Below, one piece after another: positions 7,516 through 17,437 of a stretch of 40,155 bases of DNA. The translations under genes were made by a program, and so were the position numbers. The stretch comes from a virus, in the IMG/VR virus record IMGVR_UViG_3300038468_000015, positions 1 through 40,155 of that record; one strand, given 5' to 3'. Numbering within the stretch: the first letter of the stretch is position 1; each line of letters opens with the position of its first letter. The notes beneath the pieces were generated by a model. It made no database searches, was not told where the DNA came from, and saw nothing but the letters and a program-made list of their open reading frames with translations.

Positions 7516-8448
7516 ATGTCAGCATACGGTTTCTCTTCACCCGCAGCTACAAACAACAAACCCTCGGGGATTGCAAGCATTGTAACAGACATTGCCACGG
7601 GGACGGCCCATTCGCAGACACTGACGGACCTGAAAGACGGCAAGTTCACGCAGACACATCTCTTTGAGAAAAATCAGACCGGGATGGAGAGGGTTCATGC
7701 AATCCAGGCTGAGGCCAGTTGGAAGTATATGATAACCAACGGCTCGAATGTCCAACTTCTGTCAACATGGGCACAGGGATTCCATAACACCGCGTTGAAT
7801 CTTGTCAATGCGGACGTGGTAGTCTTTGGAAATTCAACGGTTGGCCACAATGGAGTTCCGAAATGGAGACTGGTCGTTGAAGGCGGACCTCAACAGGCGA
7901 GATATGTCGAAATGATGCTGAAGCGAATTGGGGTTGTAGGATCTGCCACCGCTTCTGTGTATGACAATGATATTCTTTGGTCAACATTCACTTCGGCGGG
8001 CGATACCGCCCTCTTCGCGGCTCAGGCGTCTCGTTCATCTTCTGGGATGAAGACCTTTGCAGTCAGAAATACAGGAGAGTCCAATTTCGAGGTAATAGGC
8101 TCGATCAAGAATTGCAAATTCTACGCGACACTTGATTGCGATGAAGATGAAGAGGGAAGATATACACCTCGCGGAACAATCTCGATTGAATATTCGGTTG
8201 ATGTTATGGATTTTACGCCAACCTCACTGGCAGTTCTCGACACATTTCATCAGGTGGCTTCGAACGACGTTCAATTCAAGCTCATGGAAGAGCTTCTGAT
8301 TTCATGTGTAGATAATCTTGGTGCCGTTGCAGATCCGACTCTTGATGGCGACGCAGACAAGGGGGCGATAATGAGATTCCACGGTTCTGGGATTGTGACG
8401 CTTGCAAACTGGGCGGGATTATTCTCTGGTGGCGACATCGTTCCGTAA
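7516..8448 (+). CDS. Structural protein, candidate major tail tube protein
   Basis: The 310-residue protein is preceded by TAGGAGGTATTATC, one of the strongest ribosome sites in the tail cluster, and is separated from its neighbours instead of overlapping them, which suggests high expression. The sequence is beta-rich with a C-terminal stretch reading RGTISIEYSVDVMDFTP. No major tail protein is visible in its usual place upstream of the chaperones, so this is my best candidate. It would be displaced to after the tape measure. It could equally be another baseplate protein. Confidence 0.4.
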   Translation: MSAYGFSSPAATNNKPSGIASIVTDIATGTAHSQTLTDLKDGKFTQTHLFEKNQTGMERVHAIQAEASWKYMITNGSNVQLLSTWAQGFHNTALNLVNADVVVFGNSTVGHNGVPKWRLVVEGGPQQARYVEMMLKRIGVVGSATASVYDNDILWSTFTSAGDTALFAAQASRSSSGMKTFAVRNTGESNFEVIGSIKNCKFYATLDCDEDEEGRYTPRGTISIEYSVDVMDFTPTSLAVLDTFHQVASNDVQFKLMEELLISCVDNLGAVADPTLDGDADKGAIMRFHGSGIVTLANWAGLFSGGDIVP

Positions 8449-8459
8449 ATAGGAGAAGC

Positions 8460-11267
8460 ATGAGAAAATACGCGTGGGCTTTGCTACTCATTCCGGCAAT
8501 CTGTTTGGGTCAGGTTGCCGGATTCAAACATGCCGGTGTTAAGGCTGATTCGATTGTACCAGCCACACCAGGGGCGGGGATTACATTCAAGGCCCGCGCA
8601 TACATTGACAGTGTTCTCAGGCTTTCCGGTCGCGATGTAGATTCCGCGTTAACCGCCCTCAATAACAAGCCCTCAGCTGGTGGTGCTGGCCTTCAGTCTG
8701 TAGCCGACACCACCGCCCTCAAAGCTCTGGCCGATACCATTGGAGTGGTAAATCTTGAAGCTCTTGGAACCTCAGGGGTAGGAGGCGGGCTGTTCTCAGG
8801 CGAGGTTGATTCGACATACCCAGAGGGAGTAGTGGCTTTTGGGACTTCGGCGGGGAAGCAAAGAGTGAGGCTGGATTATTTGGCAAGTCCCTATATTGTC
8901 CAATCGGGCTGGTATGGCAACAGCTTAAAGACCACTACGTTTGCAGATAGTACAAAAAACGACAGTCTGAGGATTGACATTTCTAGAACGGGTATAACAT
9001 TCAATGAACCAATCGCCACGGCTTCTACAAGCAACAATGCTATAGTTTTCCAACGTGGTAATGATTCTAAAAGTCAATTCTCGATGGGGTTGGACATTGC
9101 AAATGAGAAGTATCCATATTTCTACTTTTGGCGTGGCGCTGGATTTTCCGATCCTCCGGTTACGGGTGACGCAATGGCTTTCAGTGCTCGCAGATCAGAT
9201 GGCACATTGAGCACGGTGTTTGGTAGTTCAGTTGGAGTGGATACGAATTTCACCGCTTCGTTTGGGATTCTTACCGACAGGCCCTACGGGCTTTATATAT
9301 CTCCCAATACGGCAACGTCCCATCCTGGAGGCGTGTGGACCGAAATACGGAATAGTGGCAATGGGGCCGCCGGGTCATTCGGCTACTATACGAGACAACT
9401 TTCATCCACAAGAGCATTCTTCCCGCTTTCTATTGGTGACAGTCTTCAGGCGGTTCAATGGACGCTTGCCTACGATTGGGGGGGAGCCGGAAAATCAAAT
9501 TTGTCTCTCGGATACTGGCCGACACTTAGCAGGGTGGTTGAATTTGATTCAATGCTACATACTCGATTTTTCAATCATGTTCAAACGGATTCTGGGGTTA
9601 CTTCCTTTGGAAATATCACCGCACCGAATTTAGTTTCGGCAAACACGCACGGCCCAGAACTGATTTCTGATGGCGGGTTTGATGTGGGCTATCCAGATTG
9701 GATAACCAACGATTGGACAATCTCGGGAAGTATTGCTCATATTGATGCTGAAGAGTCATACAAGAATCTCGTTCAAAACATTGGCACACTTTCGACTGGA
9801 GGTGTCTATGAATTGACCTTTGAGATTTCGAACTGTTCGGTAAGTGCTCAGATGGATGTTCTTGGTAAAAATGAAACCGGGAGCAATGTTGAATTTGGTG
9901 GAAGCTATCCGGTTTATTCGAACGGGTCATATTCAATTATTATTACGGGTTCGGCTATTCACACGATTGAGTTCTGGGCATATACCGTTGGACAATCCGC
10001 TTTTGATCTTGACAACGTAAGCCTCAAACAGAGAGGGACGGGGGCCGACAACGACATTCTCAAATATGATTTCAGTCTTGGCAACTGGACGAACACCAAA
10101 TCCGTTGACAGTCTCTATTTCAGATCGGTCTATTCAGATTCCTACTACGGTGACGGTTCTCATCTCACAGGGATAACGGCTGGCGTTGATTCAGTCGCTC
10201 GTGATTCAATCGCAGCTCACAGTGTTTGGATTGACTCACTCCTTGCGCGGTCTATAGCCACGAATCTCGCCAACAACTACGCATCTGGGACGGGGAATGT
10301 CACGTACTTCGAGGATGACACTTTGAGGAATGCGACTCTCGAATGGCCGCTGGTACTCGCGGATGGGCATTTGACTGCAGACACTTCCTCGGGATTGGCG
10401 ACAAAGCACGACCTTCTCGCAGTGACCAACGGTGTGACGGTAGCCGAATCAGACGGAAGTCCGGTGGTGACTTCAGCCAAGAAGATAAAGATTGACCAAT
10501 CGAATGGATTGAAGGTGACCGCCTCGGGGGATACGGCGTCGATTTCGATACCGAACACTTCAACCATGACACTCCTGGGGTTGAATGCGGGGTCTGGTAT
10601 GTACGGAGGCAATGTATTATTGACACCAGGTCCGACTGATGGGTCTATTACTGGCAAGGATATGGTTCTTGGTGATGAAAACTATCTGGGGGCCATTGAT
10701 TTCACCCGTCCGTCATGCGGAATGATTCAAATTTTCCCCCAATCTGGATATACGAATGATTATGAATATGCCATTCCTGCACATGATGAATGGTTTAATA
10801 ATAATCCCAAAGACACACTCTTCCTCCGCTCTGAGTTCCAGCATTGGGTGGGTGATTCCGTAGCGGCGTACCTTGCGGCTCATCCTCCTGACACATCAAG
10901 ACATCTGATGAAGTCCACCATTTTACTTCAGAATGGTACGGGAACGGATTCGGTGTTCATCAACACTTCTTATCGGATTCCACTTTTCTACTCGACAGGA
11001 GTTGTGATAGATACGCTTGTCTATGTCGGAATGGGGTCAACTGCGAGAAATGTCCAATGCAAGATTGCGTATGGAACAGACCAATCGGCTGCGGGGACTC
11101 TTGTGGACACAACGACCGTAACGTCCAATAATTCCCTGACAAAACAAACAGGGGCACAAATCAATTCTGCGATAATCCCTGCGGGGAACTTTGCATGGTT
11201 GGAATTTTCGTCGGTCACGACGGCCTTCAAGACAATAGTTGTCTATGGATTGGGACACAAACAATGA
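8460..11267 (+). CDS. Large fibre-like protein with signal peptide
   Basis: The 935-residue protein starts at ATG 8460 (AGGAG 6 bases upstream) with a classic Sec signal: MRKYAWALLLIPAICLG followed by Gln. The rest is Ser/Thr/Gly/Asp-rich and beta-rich, with repeated short helical DS-containing segments (YIDSVLRLSGRDVDSAL, VDSVARDSIAAHSVWIDSLL) that look like stalk coiled coils of trimeric fibres, a GDGSHLTGI turn typical of fibre shafts, and a C-terminal beta domain. A jelly-roll-like stretch lies around residues 400-520. By position and composition it is the main tail fibre or receptor-binding protein, yet the leader implies export across the inner membrane. Confidence 0.6.
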   Translation: MRKYAWALLLIPAICLGQVAGFKHAGVKADSIVPATPGAGITFKARAYIDSVLRLSGRDVDSALTALNNKPSAGGAGLQSVADTTALKALADTIGVVNLEALGTSGVGGGLFSGEVDSTYPEGVVAFGTSAGKQRVRLDYLASPYIVQSGWYGNSLKTTTFADSTKNDSLRIDISRTGITFNEPIATASTSNNAIVFQRGNDSKSQFSMGLDIANEKYPYFYFWRGAGFSDPPVTGDAMAFSARRSDGTLSTVFGSSVGVDTNFTASFGILTDRPYGLYISPNTATSHPGGVWTEIRNSGNGAAGSFGYYTRQLSSTRAFFPLSIGDSLQAVQWTLAYDWGGAGKSNLSLGYWPTLSRVVEFDSMLHTRFFNHVQTDSGVTSFGNITAPNLVSANTHGPELISDGGFDVGYPDWITNDWTISGSIAHIDAEESYKNLVQNIGTLSTGGVYELTFEISNCSVSAQMDVLGKNETGSNVEFGGSYPVYSNGSYSIIITGSAIHTIEFWAYTVGQSAFDLDNVSLKQRGTGADNDILKYDFSLGNWTNTKSVDSLYFRSVYSDSYYGDGSHLTGITAGVDSVARDSIAAHSVWIDSLLARSIATNLANNYASGTGNVTYFEDDTLRNATLEWPLVLADGHLTADTSSGLATKHDLLAVTNGVTVAESDGSPVVTSAKKIKIDQSNGLKVTASGDTASISIPNTSTMTLLGLNAGSGMYGGNVLLTPGPTDGSITGKDMVLGDENYLGAIDFTRPSCGMIQIFPQSGYTNDYEYAIPAHDEWFNNNPKDTLFLRSEFQHWVGDSVAAYLAAHPPDTSRHLMKSTILLQNGTGTDSVFINTSYRIPLFYSTGVVIDTLVYVGMGSTARNVQCKIAYGTDQSAAGTLVDTTTVTSNNSLTKQTGAQINSAIIPAGNFAWLEFSSVTTAFKTIVVYGLGHKQ

Positions 11268-11950
11268 AACGAGCATTCTTTCTCTTTGCTTCTCTCTATC
11301 TATTGGCGGTGTGCCAATCACGAGGTCAAGACCCCTACGGCCTCATCAACGTCCAAGCACACGAGGCGACACGGATACTTGACAGAGCATACGGTGATTC
11401 AATCCTCGCTGCGGCACGGGCACAGGATACGACAAGACTCAAAGTTCTCATCTCCGAAGTAAGTGGCGGGACAATAGATTCCACACTCCTGATGACGCAA
11501 ACCATGAGAGCGGCAGATACAAACAGGGCGATTGTCAGAGAAGGATTGAAACAACCTCTTGACGCCGACCTGACAGCTATTGCTGCTATGAGTGCAACTG
11601 GTACTGTGAGGCGGACGGGCGCAGATACTTGGACGGCGACAGCAAGCGATACTGCAGGATTAGGGACTGCTTTGGCAGCAAAAGCCCCAACAGCATCCCC
11701 GGTCTTTACGGGGTTTATGACTGGCTCGACTTCAATGAGGGGAGTGGCAACATTTTCGACAACATCGGTAAGGGTTGCCGTCTATATCCCGGGTGCGGCT
11801 TCAACTGACTATTTCATTTTGACCCCTACGGGAAGTTCGGTGGTGACAACGACAAACCTGACCGCCCTTGCTAAAACGGACTCGCTCATAATCTTCCGAG
11901 GTTCTTCCGGTACGAGTGGGGCAAAAATAAACTGGATATTGATGAGATGA
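11264..11950 (+). CDS. Tail-fibre-like protein with signal peptide
   Basis: ATG 11264 overlaps the previous TGA. The 228-residue product begins MKRAFFLFASLYLLAVC and continues QSRGQDPYG, a signal peptide with a probable cut near RGQ. The mature part contains the fibre signatures LDADLTAIAAMSATGTVRRT and ALAAKAPTASPVFTG, which recur in phage tail fibres as shaft repeats, and a C-terminal beta domain ending NWILMR. The joining of true fibre repeats to a secretion signal is the strongest single piece of evidence for exported fibre proteins in this genome. Confidence 0.65.
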   Translation: MKRAFFLFASLYLLAVCQSRGQDPYGLINVQAHEATRILDRAYGDSILAAARAQDTTRLKVLISEVSGGTIDSTLLMTQTMRAADTNRAIVREGLKQPLDADLTAIAAMSATGTVRRTGADTWTATASDTAGLGTALAAKAPTASPVFTGFMTGSTSMRGVATFSTTSVRVAVYIPGAASTDYFILTPTGSSVVTTTNLTALAKTDSLIIFRGSSGTSGAKINWILMR

Positions 11951-12513
11951 GATACATCTGGCTCATACTTTGGTTCACCTTAACAGCCATAACTCTTCAC
12001 GCTCAATCGGTGACGAATAGCTTCATCCTGAGTGGTGCACCTGCGAGTGCTCCTTCAACACAAGCACTCAGACCAAACTCAGATATTTATACGGGTGGAT
12101 GGAATACTACTGGAACGAATTACTATGACCAAATAAATGAGGTGGTAGCCAACGATGCAACCAATGTTTCAACAGATAGTAATGGTGGAGATAATGAGTT
12201 GATTGTTGGTTTGAGTGCCGGATCAACTCCAAGCGTAAAAACTGGGCACATACTCCATGTGCGGTCTATGCTAACTGGTGGATGTGGTTCAGAATTACTT
12301 GTTGATATTTACTGTGGAGCAACTTTTGTCATAGAGGTGGATTGGGATCTCACAGATACTGAGCCAACAGACCGCACATACACCCTCAATACAGATGAGG
12401 CGAATTTGATTACAGATTATTCGGCATTGGAACTACATTTTATAGGAGTGAATCTGGGATGTGATGAATTTTACAGGGTTTATCAGGCATGGCTGGAGAT
12501 ACCATCTCCATGA
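11947..12513 (+). CDS. Small beta-sandwich fibre-associated protein with signal peptide
   Basis: The 188-residue protein overlaps the previous stop (ATGA). It begins MRYIWLILWFTLTAITLHA followed by QS, a signal peptide. The mature domain opens RPNSDIYTGGWNTTG and ends YRVYQAWLEIPSP, with an internal HILHVRSMLTGG strand. This pattern (RPN.D....GW, N...YD.INE, final W.E.P) is one I associate with a small beta-sandwich domain common among phage appendage proteins. A binding role is likely; the ligand is unknown. Confidence 0.55.
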   Translation: MRYIWLILWFTLTAITLHAQSVTNSFILSGAPASAPSTQALRPNSDIYTGGWNTTGTNYYDQINEVVANDATNVSTDSNGGDNELIVGLSAGSTPSVKTGHILHVRSMLTGGCGSELLVDIYCGATFVIEVDWDLTDTEPTDRTYTLNTDEANLITDYSALELHFIGVNLGCDEFYRVYQAWLEIPSP

Positions 12514-14735
12514 ACAGGCTTTTGTGGATAATTCTTTTCATTGCCTCCTATGCAATGGCGCAAGATACACTTGAACTGGAGCCCGTACGTCTGGGGAATG
12601 GAACGAACACCGTCAATGGGCCACTCCCAGTCCCGAACTCAGGGACATTCTGGTATGATTCTACAACCACAACCGTGAAGGTCGGGATAATCCTTGTTAA
12701 GTTCACGGACAAAAGCCCATTCACGCAAACAAACAGACCGAACGGATTCACGCTTGCAGACTTCAACCTTAGACTCTTCGATACTACCGGAGCCTTCTTC
12801 GATACAACGAGGGGCGATGGAACTCCAGACCCCGATAGTAATCTTTGTTGGGGGTCGATGTCGGATTACTGGTGGCACGTAACGGGGCATCATATCAGAG
12901 TTATAGGCAGCGTGATAAATCCCGATGCCGGCGGTGGACTCCCTCAATGGCTGATGGCCGATAGTTCGTCAACATGGTATCACGACCAAGCCTCATTCGG
13001 TGCGAGGCTATTGTGGATCGAATCAGCTTACAAAGCCTGTGCCGCGGGATGGTTTGATTCAACATACCAATTCTTTGGGATAGTCACAGCAAAATCTGTT
13101 TTCCCTGGGTTCGGCATCTACGATGGGGGATTTGTCGTTTCGGAGAAATTTACTGGAGCAAGTTTCCTCCCACCGGGTTCCACGACACATGAATCAGGCC
13201 ATGCGATCTTCGATTGGCTTGATGAGTACGCGCCATTCTCAACAACCTCGACGGGAACTTACGATTTGATGGCTACTGGTGGTAGTCGGAATGGTAACGG
13301 TTTCTGTCCAGCTCCTCCATCTCCGATAAACAGACTTGAACGTGGATGGGTAATGCCGACTATAATCACATCTGGGGTTTATAATCTGGCAATCACCCCC
13401 AACGACAGCTTCCCGCATTATTACGTGTTGATGAACCCAGATGAAAGCGGAGATCCATTTCAACATGGGGGGAAGGGGTATTATGTTCTGGAAGAAAAAT
13501 TGAGGTCTGGGTTCGACAGATTTGTCCCCGTAGCCCCCGAGAGTCTTACAACCCAACCAGGAAGACTCTTGATATGGAGAACAGACAGGTATGACTGGAC
13601 GGATTTAATCGAGGCAGATACAACAGGCCCCGATGCAAGTAATAACATGATCACACCCCAAACGGACTTCTTCCCGAAGAACGGGATACGGCAGGACTTT
13701 ACACCTTGGACAGTCCCTCGCGCGCAATACAGAGTGGATCAGAGCACGTGGCTCCCGGCCAAATTCGCACTCTATGGAATACACTGGAGCAATGATACGA
13801 CCTACATCGACACCGTGGCTTTAGTTCCGTCAACAAATACTGTTCACGCCGGAGGGATTACAGACTCTACAGCGACAATCAACGGTTCGGTGAATCCCAA
13901 CGGACTTGAGACGATAGCGTGGCTGATGTATGGCACGACTTCAGGGGTCTATGCTACTCGAATGGCTATTGATACACTCACAGGAGTAAATCCACAGTCG
14001 ATAAGTCTGAATCTTACCGGACTTCCTCCGAACTCAACGTACTACTTCAGAGACAGTTCCTGGAATGCTCTTGGATCTTCCGTCGGAAGTGAATTATCAT
14101 TTACCACGAGCACACAGGCGTTGACTCCTCCGACAGTGACAACAGATTCAGCGAGTTCGATTACCACCACAACGGCCTCGCTCTATGCAACGATCCTGAG
14201 TGATACTGCCGGGACCGTGACTTTCAAATGGGGAACAGATACAACAAGTTGGGCGCATTCCCAAGATGTGAATGTGACTGGGGACTCAAACCTCTCGATA
14301 ACTGTTAGCGAACTATCTTCTGGGATGTTGTACTACTTTAGGGCATTCGGGACTAACCGAGCAGGAAACGACACGGGAGAGGTGAAGTCATTCACCACAT
14401 TGGTCGCGGCACCACATGTTTGGACTTTCCCTGCGACGAATATAGGATCATCGACAGCAAAACTTATGGGAACGATAGATTGTGGGGGAGATTCGACAGA
14501 TGCCTGGTTCTTCGTAACGGACTCGTTGGGTTTTCCAACATCTATCAGGGTGCTGACAAAATATAGGGGGGGGCAAATAAATGTTAGTACCACCCTGAAT
14601 GATCTTCGGGCATCAACACATTACTACTTTTGGCTTAAGGCAACTAATTCGGCTGGTACGGTTAACGGATCATATCTCACATTTGACACCAGACCTCTAC
14701 CGGTGGCAAAGTATTACATACGGACGCAGCAATGA
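12510..14735 (+). CDS. Secreted M6-like zinc metalloprotease with three Fn3 domains
   Basis: ATG 12510 overlaps the previous TGA, giving 741 residues; an in-frame ATG at 12489 would put seven residues before the signal peptide MNRLLWIILFIASYAMA (cut before QD). The catalytic domain spans ~20-430. H227-E-S-G-H231 is the HExxH zinc motif, DEY follows at 238-240, and YDLMATGG (251-258) matches the Met-turn region of immune-inhibitor-A/M6 peptidases. Three fibronectin type III domains follow (about 437-535, 537-632, 633-735), each closing with an SFTT/TFDT strand. Spacing between HExxH and DEY is one residue longer than usual in M6. A secreted protease is unusual cargo for a phage; it might cut host surface proteins or act on matrix. 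Confidence 0.75.
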   Translation: MNRLLWIILFIASYAMAQDTLELEPVRLGNGTNTVNGPLPVPNSGTFWYDSTTTTVKVGIILVKFTDKSPFTQTNRPNGFTLADFNLRLFDTTGAFFDTTRGDGTPDPDSNLCWGSMSDYWWHVTGHHIRVIGSVINPDAGGGLPQWLMADSSSTWYHDQASFGARLLWIESAYKACAAGWFDSTYQFFGIVTAKSVFPGFGIYDGGFVVSEKFTGASFLPPGSTTHESGHAIFDWLDEYAPFSTTSTGTYDLMATGGSRNGNGFCPAPPSPINRLERGWVMPTIITSGVYNLAITPNDSFPHYYVLMNPDESGDPFQHGGKGYYVLEEKLRSGFDRFVPVAPESLTTQPGRLLIWRTDRYDWTDLIEADTTGPDASNNMITPQTDFFPKNGIRQDFTPWTVPRAQYRVDQSTWLPAKFALYGIHWSNDTTYIDTVALVPSTNTVHAGGITDSTATINGSVNPNGLETIAWLMYGTTSGVYATRMAIDTLTGVNPQSISLNLTGLPPNSTYYFRDSSWNALGSSVGSELSFTTSTQALTPPTVTTDSASSITTTTASLYATILSDTAGTVTFKWGTDTTSWAHSQDVNVTGDSNLSITVSELSSGMLYYFRAFGTNRAGNDTGEVKSFTTLVAAPHVWTFPATNIGSSTAKLMGTIDCGGDSTDAWFFVTDSLGFPTSIRVLTKYRGGQINVSTTLNDLRASTHYYFWLKATNSAGTVNGSYLTFDTRPLPVAKYYIRTQQ

Positions 14736-17437
14736 AACGAACACTATTATCGCTCTTGATATCAGTAGCGGCATTTGCACAACCTTCTCAGAGATGGGTA
14801 GCAACTTATTGGGCGAACTGGAATCAGAGTCCGGCAAATCTCCACGAGCTTCTGAGCCAAAATGTCTTTACGCACATCATTCTCTTCGCCGTTGGACTGA
14901 ATGCGGATGGCTCAATCTACGAGGACGACTTTCAAACGCTTACTGTCCAGGGGCCAGTGGTAGTAGATTCCTGTCATAACCGAGGCATCAAAGCAATCAT
15001 CTGCATTTTCCCCGGTAGTCAGGGCAATATCACTTCGGCATTTAGCTCTGGTACGAGAGCAACAACCGTTCATAATATCATGCAGGCGATGCGAGTTCAG
15101 GGGTTTGACGGAGTTGATTGGGACATCGAAGTTGGCCTTGACACTTCCGCGTGGAATCCTGGAATGCACCTCCTCAGAGATTCATTGAATGCTGTTGGCA
15201 CACAGCTTGGGAGGCCACTCACAAACTCAGTCTGGACTTACGGCGGAAGTCCATACCTCACCTACAAGAACACCATTCGAGATTTCAATAGAATCCACAT
15301 CGAAGGCTACGAACAGACTGGCCCGTCTCAGGGGTGGATCGTTTGGAATGGCTATGGTATCTACACGGGCGGGTATCATCTTCCGTGTTATTCGTACTTA
15401 TCGGTAGCTGGCGTTGATAGTGTTTGGGCAGGTTGGGAAAGAGCTGGAGCGTCCGACACTACACTTTTGTTCTCGCAATCATGTAGTGGAAGGTTGTGGA
15501 CAGGTGGAACCATCGTCTCAAATATCAGAGGCTTTGCAGTGACGGGAACAGATGGGGCACTTCATCCCGGAGACGTCTGGATTGGCTCAGATCCCGCTTA
15601 TGGCCAGTGTGGAAGTTATGCGGGGATGCCGGCAGGCTCACAGTATGAAACTCCCTACACTGATATTGCTACAGGAAGTTGGGCGAGTTATCCTGTCATG
15701 CACGATACAGTTGTTCTCGCTGCATGGAAATCTCAAGACAATCCAGGCAATGCTTCTGATCAGTTTATCTCCTTCCCTGATCCCTGGACTTGGTGGCAGG
15801 ATTGGCACTATATGGCTCATGTGAGGAATGGTGGAGGTATGTCCATGTGGGATGCGTGGAGAGGAAGAATCTCTGTGAACAATTTCCCGTTGATTGATGC
15901 GCTGAAACTCTCTATCGCAGATACCCCGCTTCCGCCTGAACCAAGCGGAACATTCACGGTAGACCCTGATACTCTTCCAGCGGGAGGAGGACAGGTAACT
16001 CTCACATGGACTTCTTCGGATGCAACGTCGGCAAGCATCTCTCCAGCGATAGGTTCAGTGGCGCTCAGTGGTAGTATATCGTTGAACGTTTCAGCATCCA
16101 TGACGTTTACACTTTCATTGACGAATACGACAGCAGAAGTTCAATATACGGGTCACGTAGGAGTTCCTTCATCAGGAGGAGGTGTCGGAGATGAGGTCAC
16201 AGATGATTTCAACAGAGCGAATGCAACTACGCTTGGTTCTGGGTGGGCAATCCCAAGTGGAAGAGGTTCATGCGGAATATACAATAATCAATGCAACGGA
16301 GCTAATGGTCAGGGGTTCAACTATCGCACAGAGACATTTGGCAACGACCAGTTTGCCGAAATCTCTCCGAAATCAAGTCTTGCGGGATACAGATATGAAT
16401 CTGTTGGCATCCGTATGGGCGGGGCCAACGGAGAAGGGTACTACGCAAAGACTGACGGCGTACAAACATTGCTTGTGAAGATGAATTCGTCGGGTACGGC
16501 AACCACACTCCAGACGCTCAACGTCGGTTACACTGAGTATGGTCAGGATAGGTTAAGGATTCAGGCCATCGGCAACATCATTAAGGTATTCAAGAACAAC
16601 ATCCAGATCAGTTTGGACCAGGTTGACGGCACAATTACAAGTGGTCATCCGGGTGTGTGGATTACACCTGACAACAACACCGCGCTCGATGATTTCTATG
16701 CTGGCGATTTTACAATATCTGGTCAACCCACTATTCATGTCTCGATCCCATCGTTGACCTTTACAAGTATTGTCCCGAATCCATCGACTGCACAAATTTA
16801 CCAAGTGAGCGGAGTAAATCTTACCGCCAATATCATTGTAACGGCCCCTACGGATTTCCAGGTATCTCTCAATGGGACATCTTGGGGATCTTCCGTAACA
16901 CTGACACAATCGGGCGGAGTAGTCAATTCAACAAATGTTCAGGCAAGATTCAACCGTTCAACTGCCGGATCTTCGAGTGGTAATATCACCCATGCCAGTT
17001 CGGGGGCTACGACTCAGAGTGTGGCGGTTTCCGGTGTGGCTGTGGTGAAGACGATGGGCATCAGTGGGTCGTCTGTACTGACCTTTAGGATGATAGCGCC
17101 GGATACTTCTGTTTCTCAGTATTACATCCTCTCATTCACTGGATTTGGATATGTGGGAGCGAGTACGATAAACATCACGAGGTCCGGTGCAAATCCTACA
17201 GACTTCCAAGTCTCACTCAACAACTCGACTTGGGGGGCGTCAGCGAATTATACTCCTCTGACTAACACGGGCTCGATTCCTATTTACGTGAGATGTATCC
17301 GTGGGACGATAGGGACCTCAACTGCCAGCATTTTGAACGCCTGTGCGGGACTTACAACTCAGACGGTTTCAGTTTCAGGGATTTCGACATTGGACTGTGG
17401 TCCGTTTCAACTACTTATGCAAAGGGCTGGAAGATGA
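14732..17437 (+). CDS. Secreted GH18 glycoside hydrolase with C-terminal binding domains
   Basis: The 901-residue protein overlaps the previous stop (ATGA) and begins MKRTLLSLLISVAAFA then QP, a signal peptide. The catalytic barrel covers roughly 20-395: strand 1 WVATYWANWNQSP, strand 3 IKAIICIFPG, and the GH18 signature D126-G-V-D-W-D-I-E133 with E133 as acid/base. Next come a beta-sandwich (~405-480), a LamG-like domain starting DDFNRANATTLGSGW (~485-665), and two Ig-like repeats (ITVT/APTDFQVSLNGTSWG and NPTDFQVSLNNSTWG) of the type seen in secreted Bacteroidota-group proteins. No type IX sorting tail is visible. GH18 enzymes cut chitin or beta-1,4-GlcNAc glycans; the target here is unknown. 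Confidence 0.8.
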   Translation: MKRTLLSLLISVAAFAQPSQRWVATYWANWNQSPANLHELLSQNVFTHIILFAVGLNADGSIYEDDFQTLTVQGPVVVDSCHNRGIKAIICIFPGSQGNITSAFSSGTRATTVHNIMQAMRVQGFDGVDWDIEVGLDTSAWNPGMHLLRDSLNAVGTQLGRPLTNSVWTYGGSPYLTYKNTIRDFNRIHIEGYEQTGPSQGWIVWNGYGIYTGGYHLPCYSYLSVAGVDSVWAGWERAGASDTTLLFSQSCSGRLWTGGTIVSNIRGFAVTGTDGALHPGDVWIGSDPAYGQCGSYAGMPAGSQYETPYTDIATGSWASYPVMHDTVVLAAWKSQDNPGNASDQFISFPDPWTWWQDWHYMAHVRNGGGMSMWDAWRGRISVNNFPLIDALKLSIADTPLPPEPSGTFTVDPDTLPAGGGQVTLTWTSSDATSASISPAIGSVALSGSISLNVSASMTFTLSLTNTTAEVQYTGHVGVPSSGGGVGDEVTDDFNRANATTLGSGWAIPSGRGSCGIYNNQCNGANGQGFNYRTETFGNDQFAEISPKSSLAGYRYESVGIRMGGANGEGYYAKTDGVQTLLVKMNSSGTATTLQTLNVGYTEYGQDRLRIQAIGNIIKVFKNNIQISLDQVDGTITSGHPGVWITPDNNTALDDFYAGDFTISGQPTIHVSIPSLTFTSIVPNPSTAQIYQVSGVNLTANIIVTAPTDFQVSLNGTSWGSSVTLTQSGGVVNSTNVQARFNRSTAGSSSGNITHASSGATTQSVAVSGVAVVKTMGISGSSVLTFRMIAPDTSVSQYYILSFTGFGYVGASTINITRSGANPTDFQVSLNNSTWGASANYTPLTNTGSIPIYVRCIRGTIGTSTASILNACAGLTTQTVSVSGISTLDCGPFQLLMQRAGR

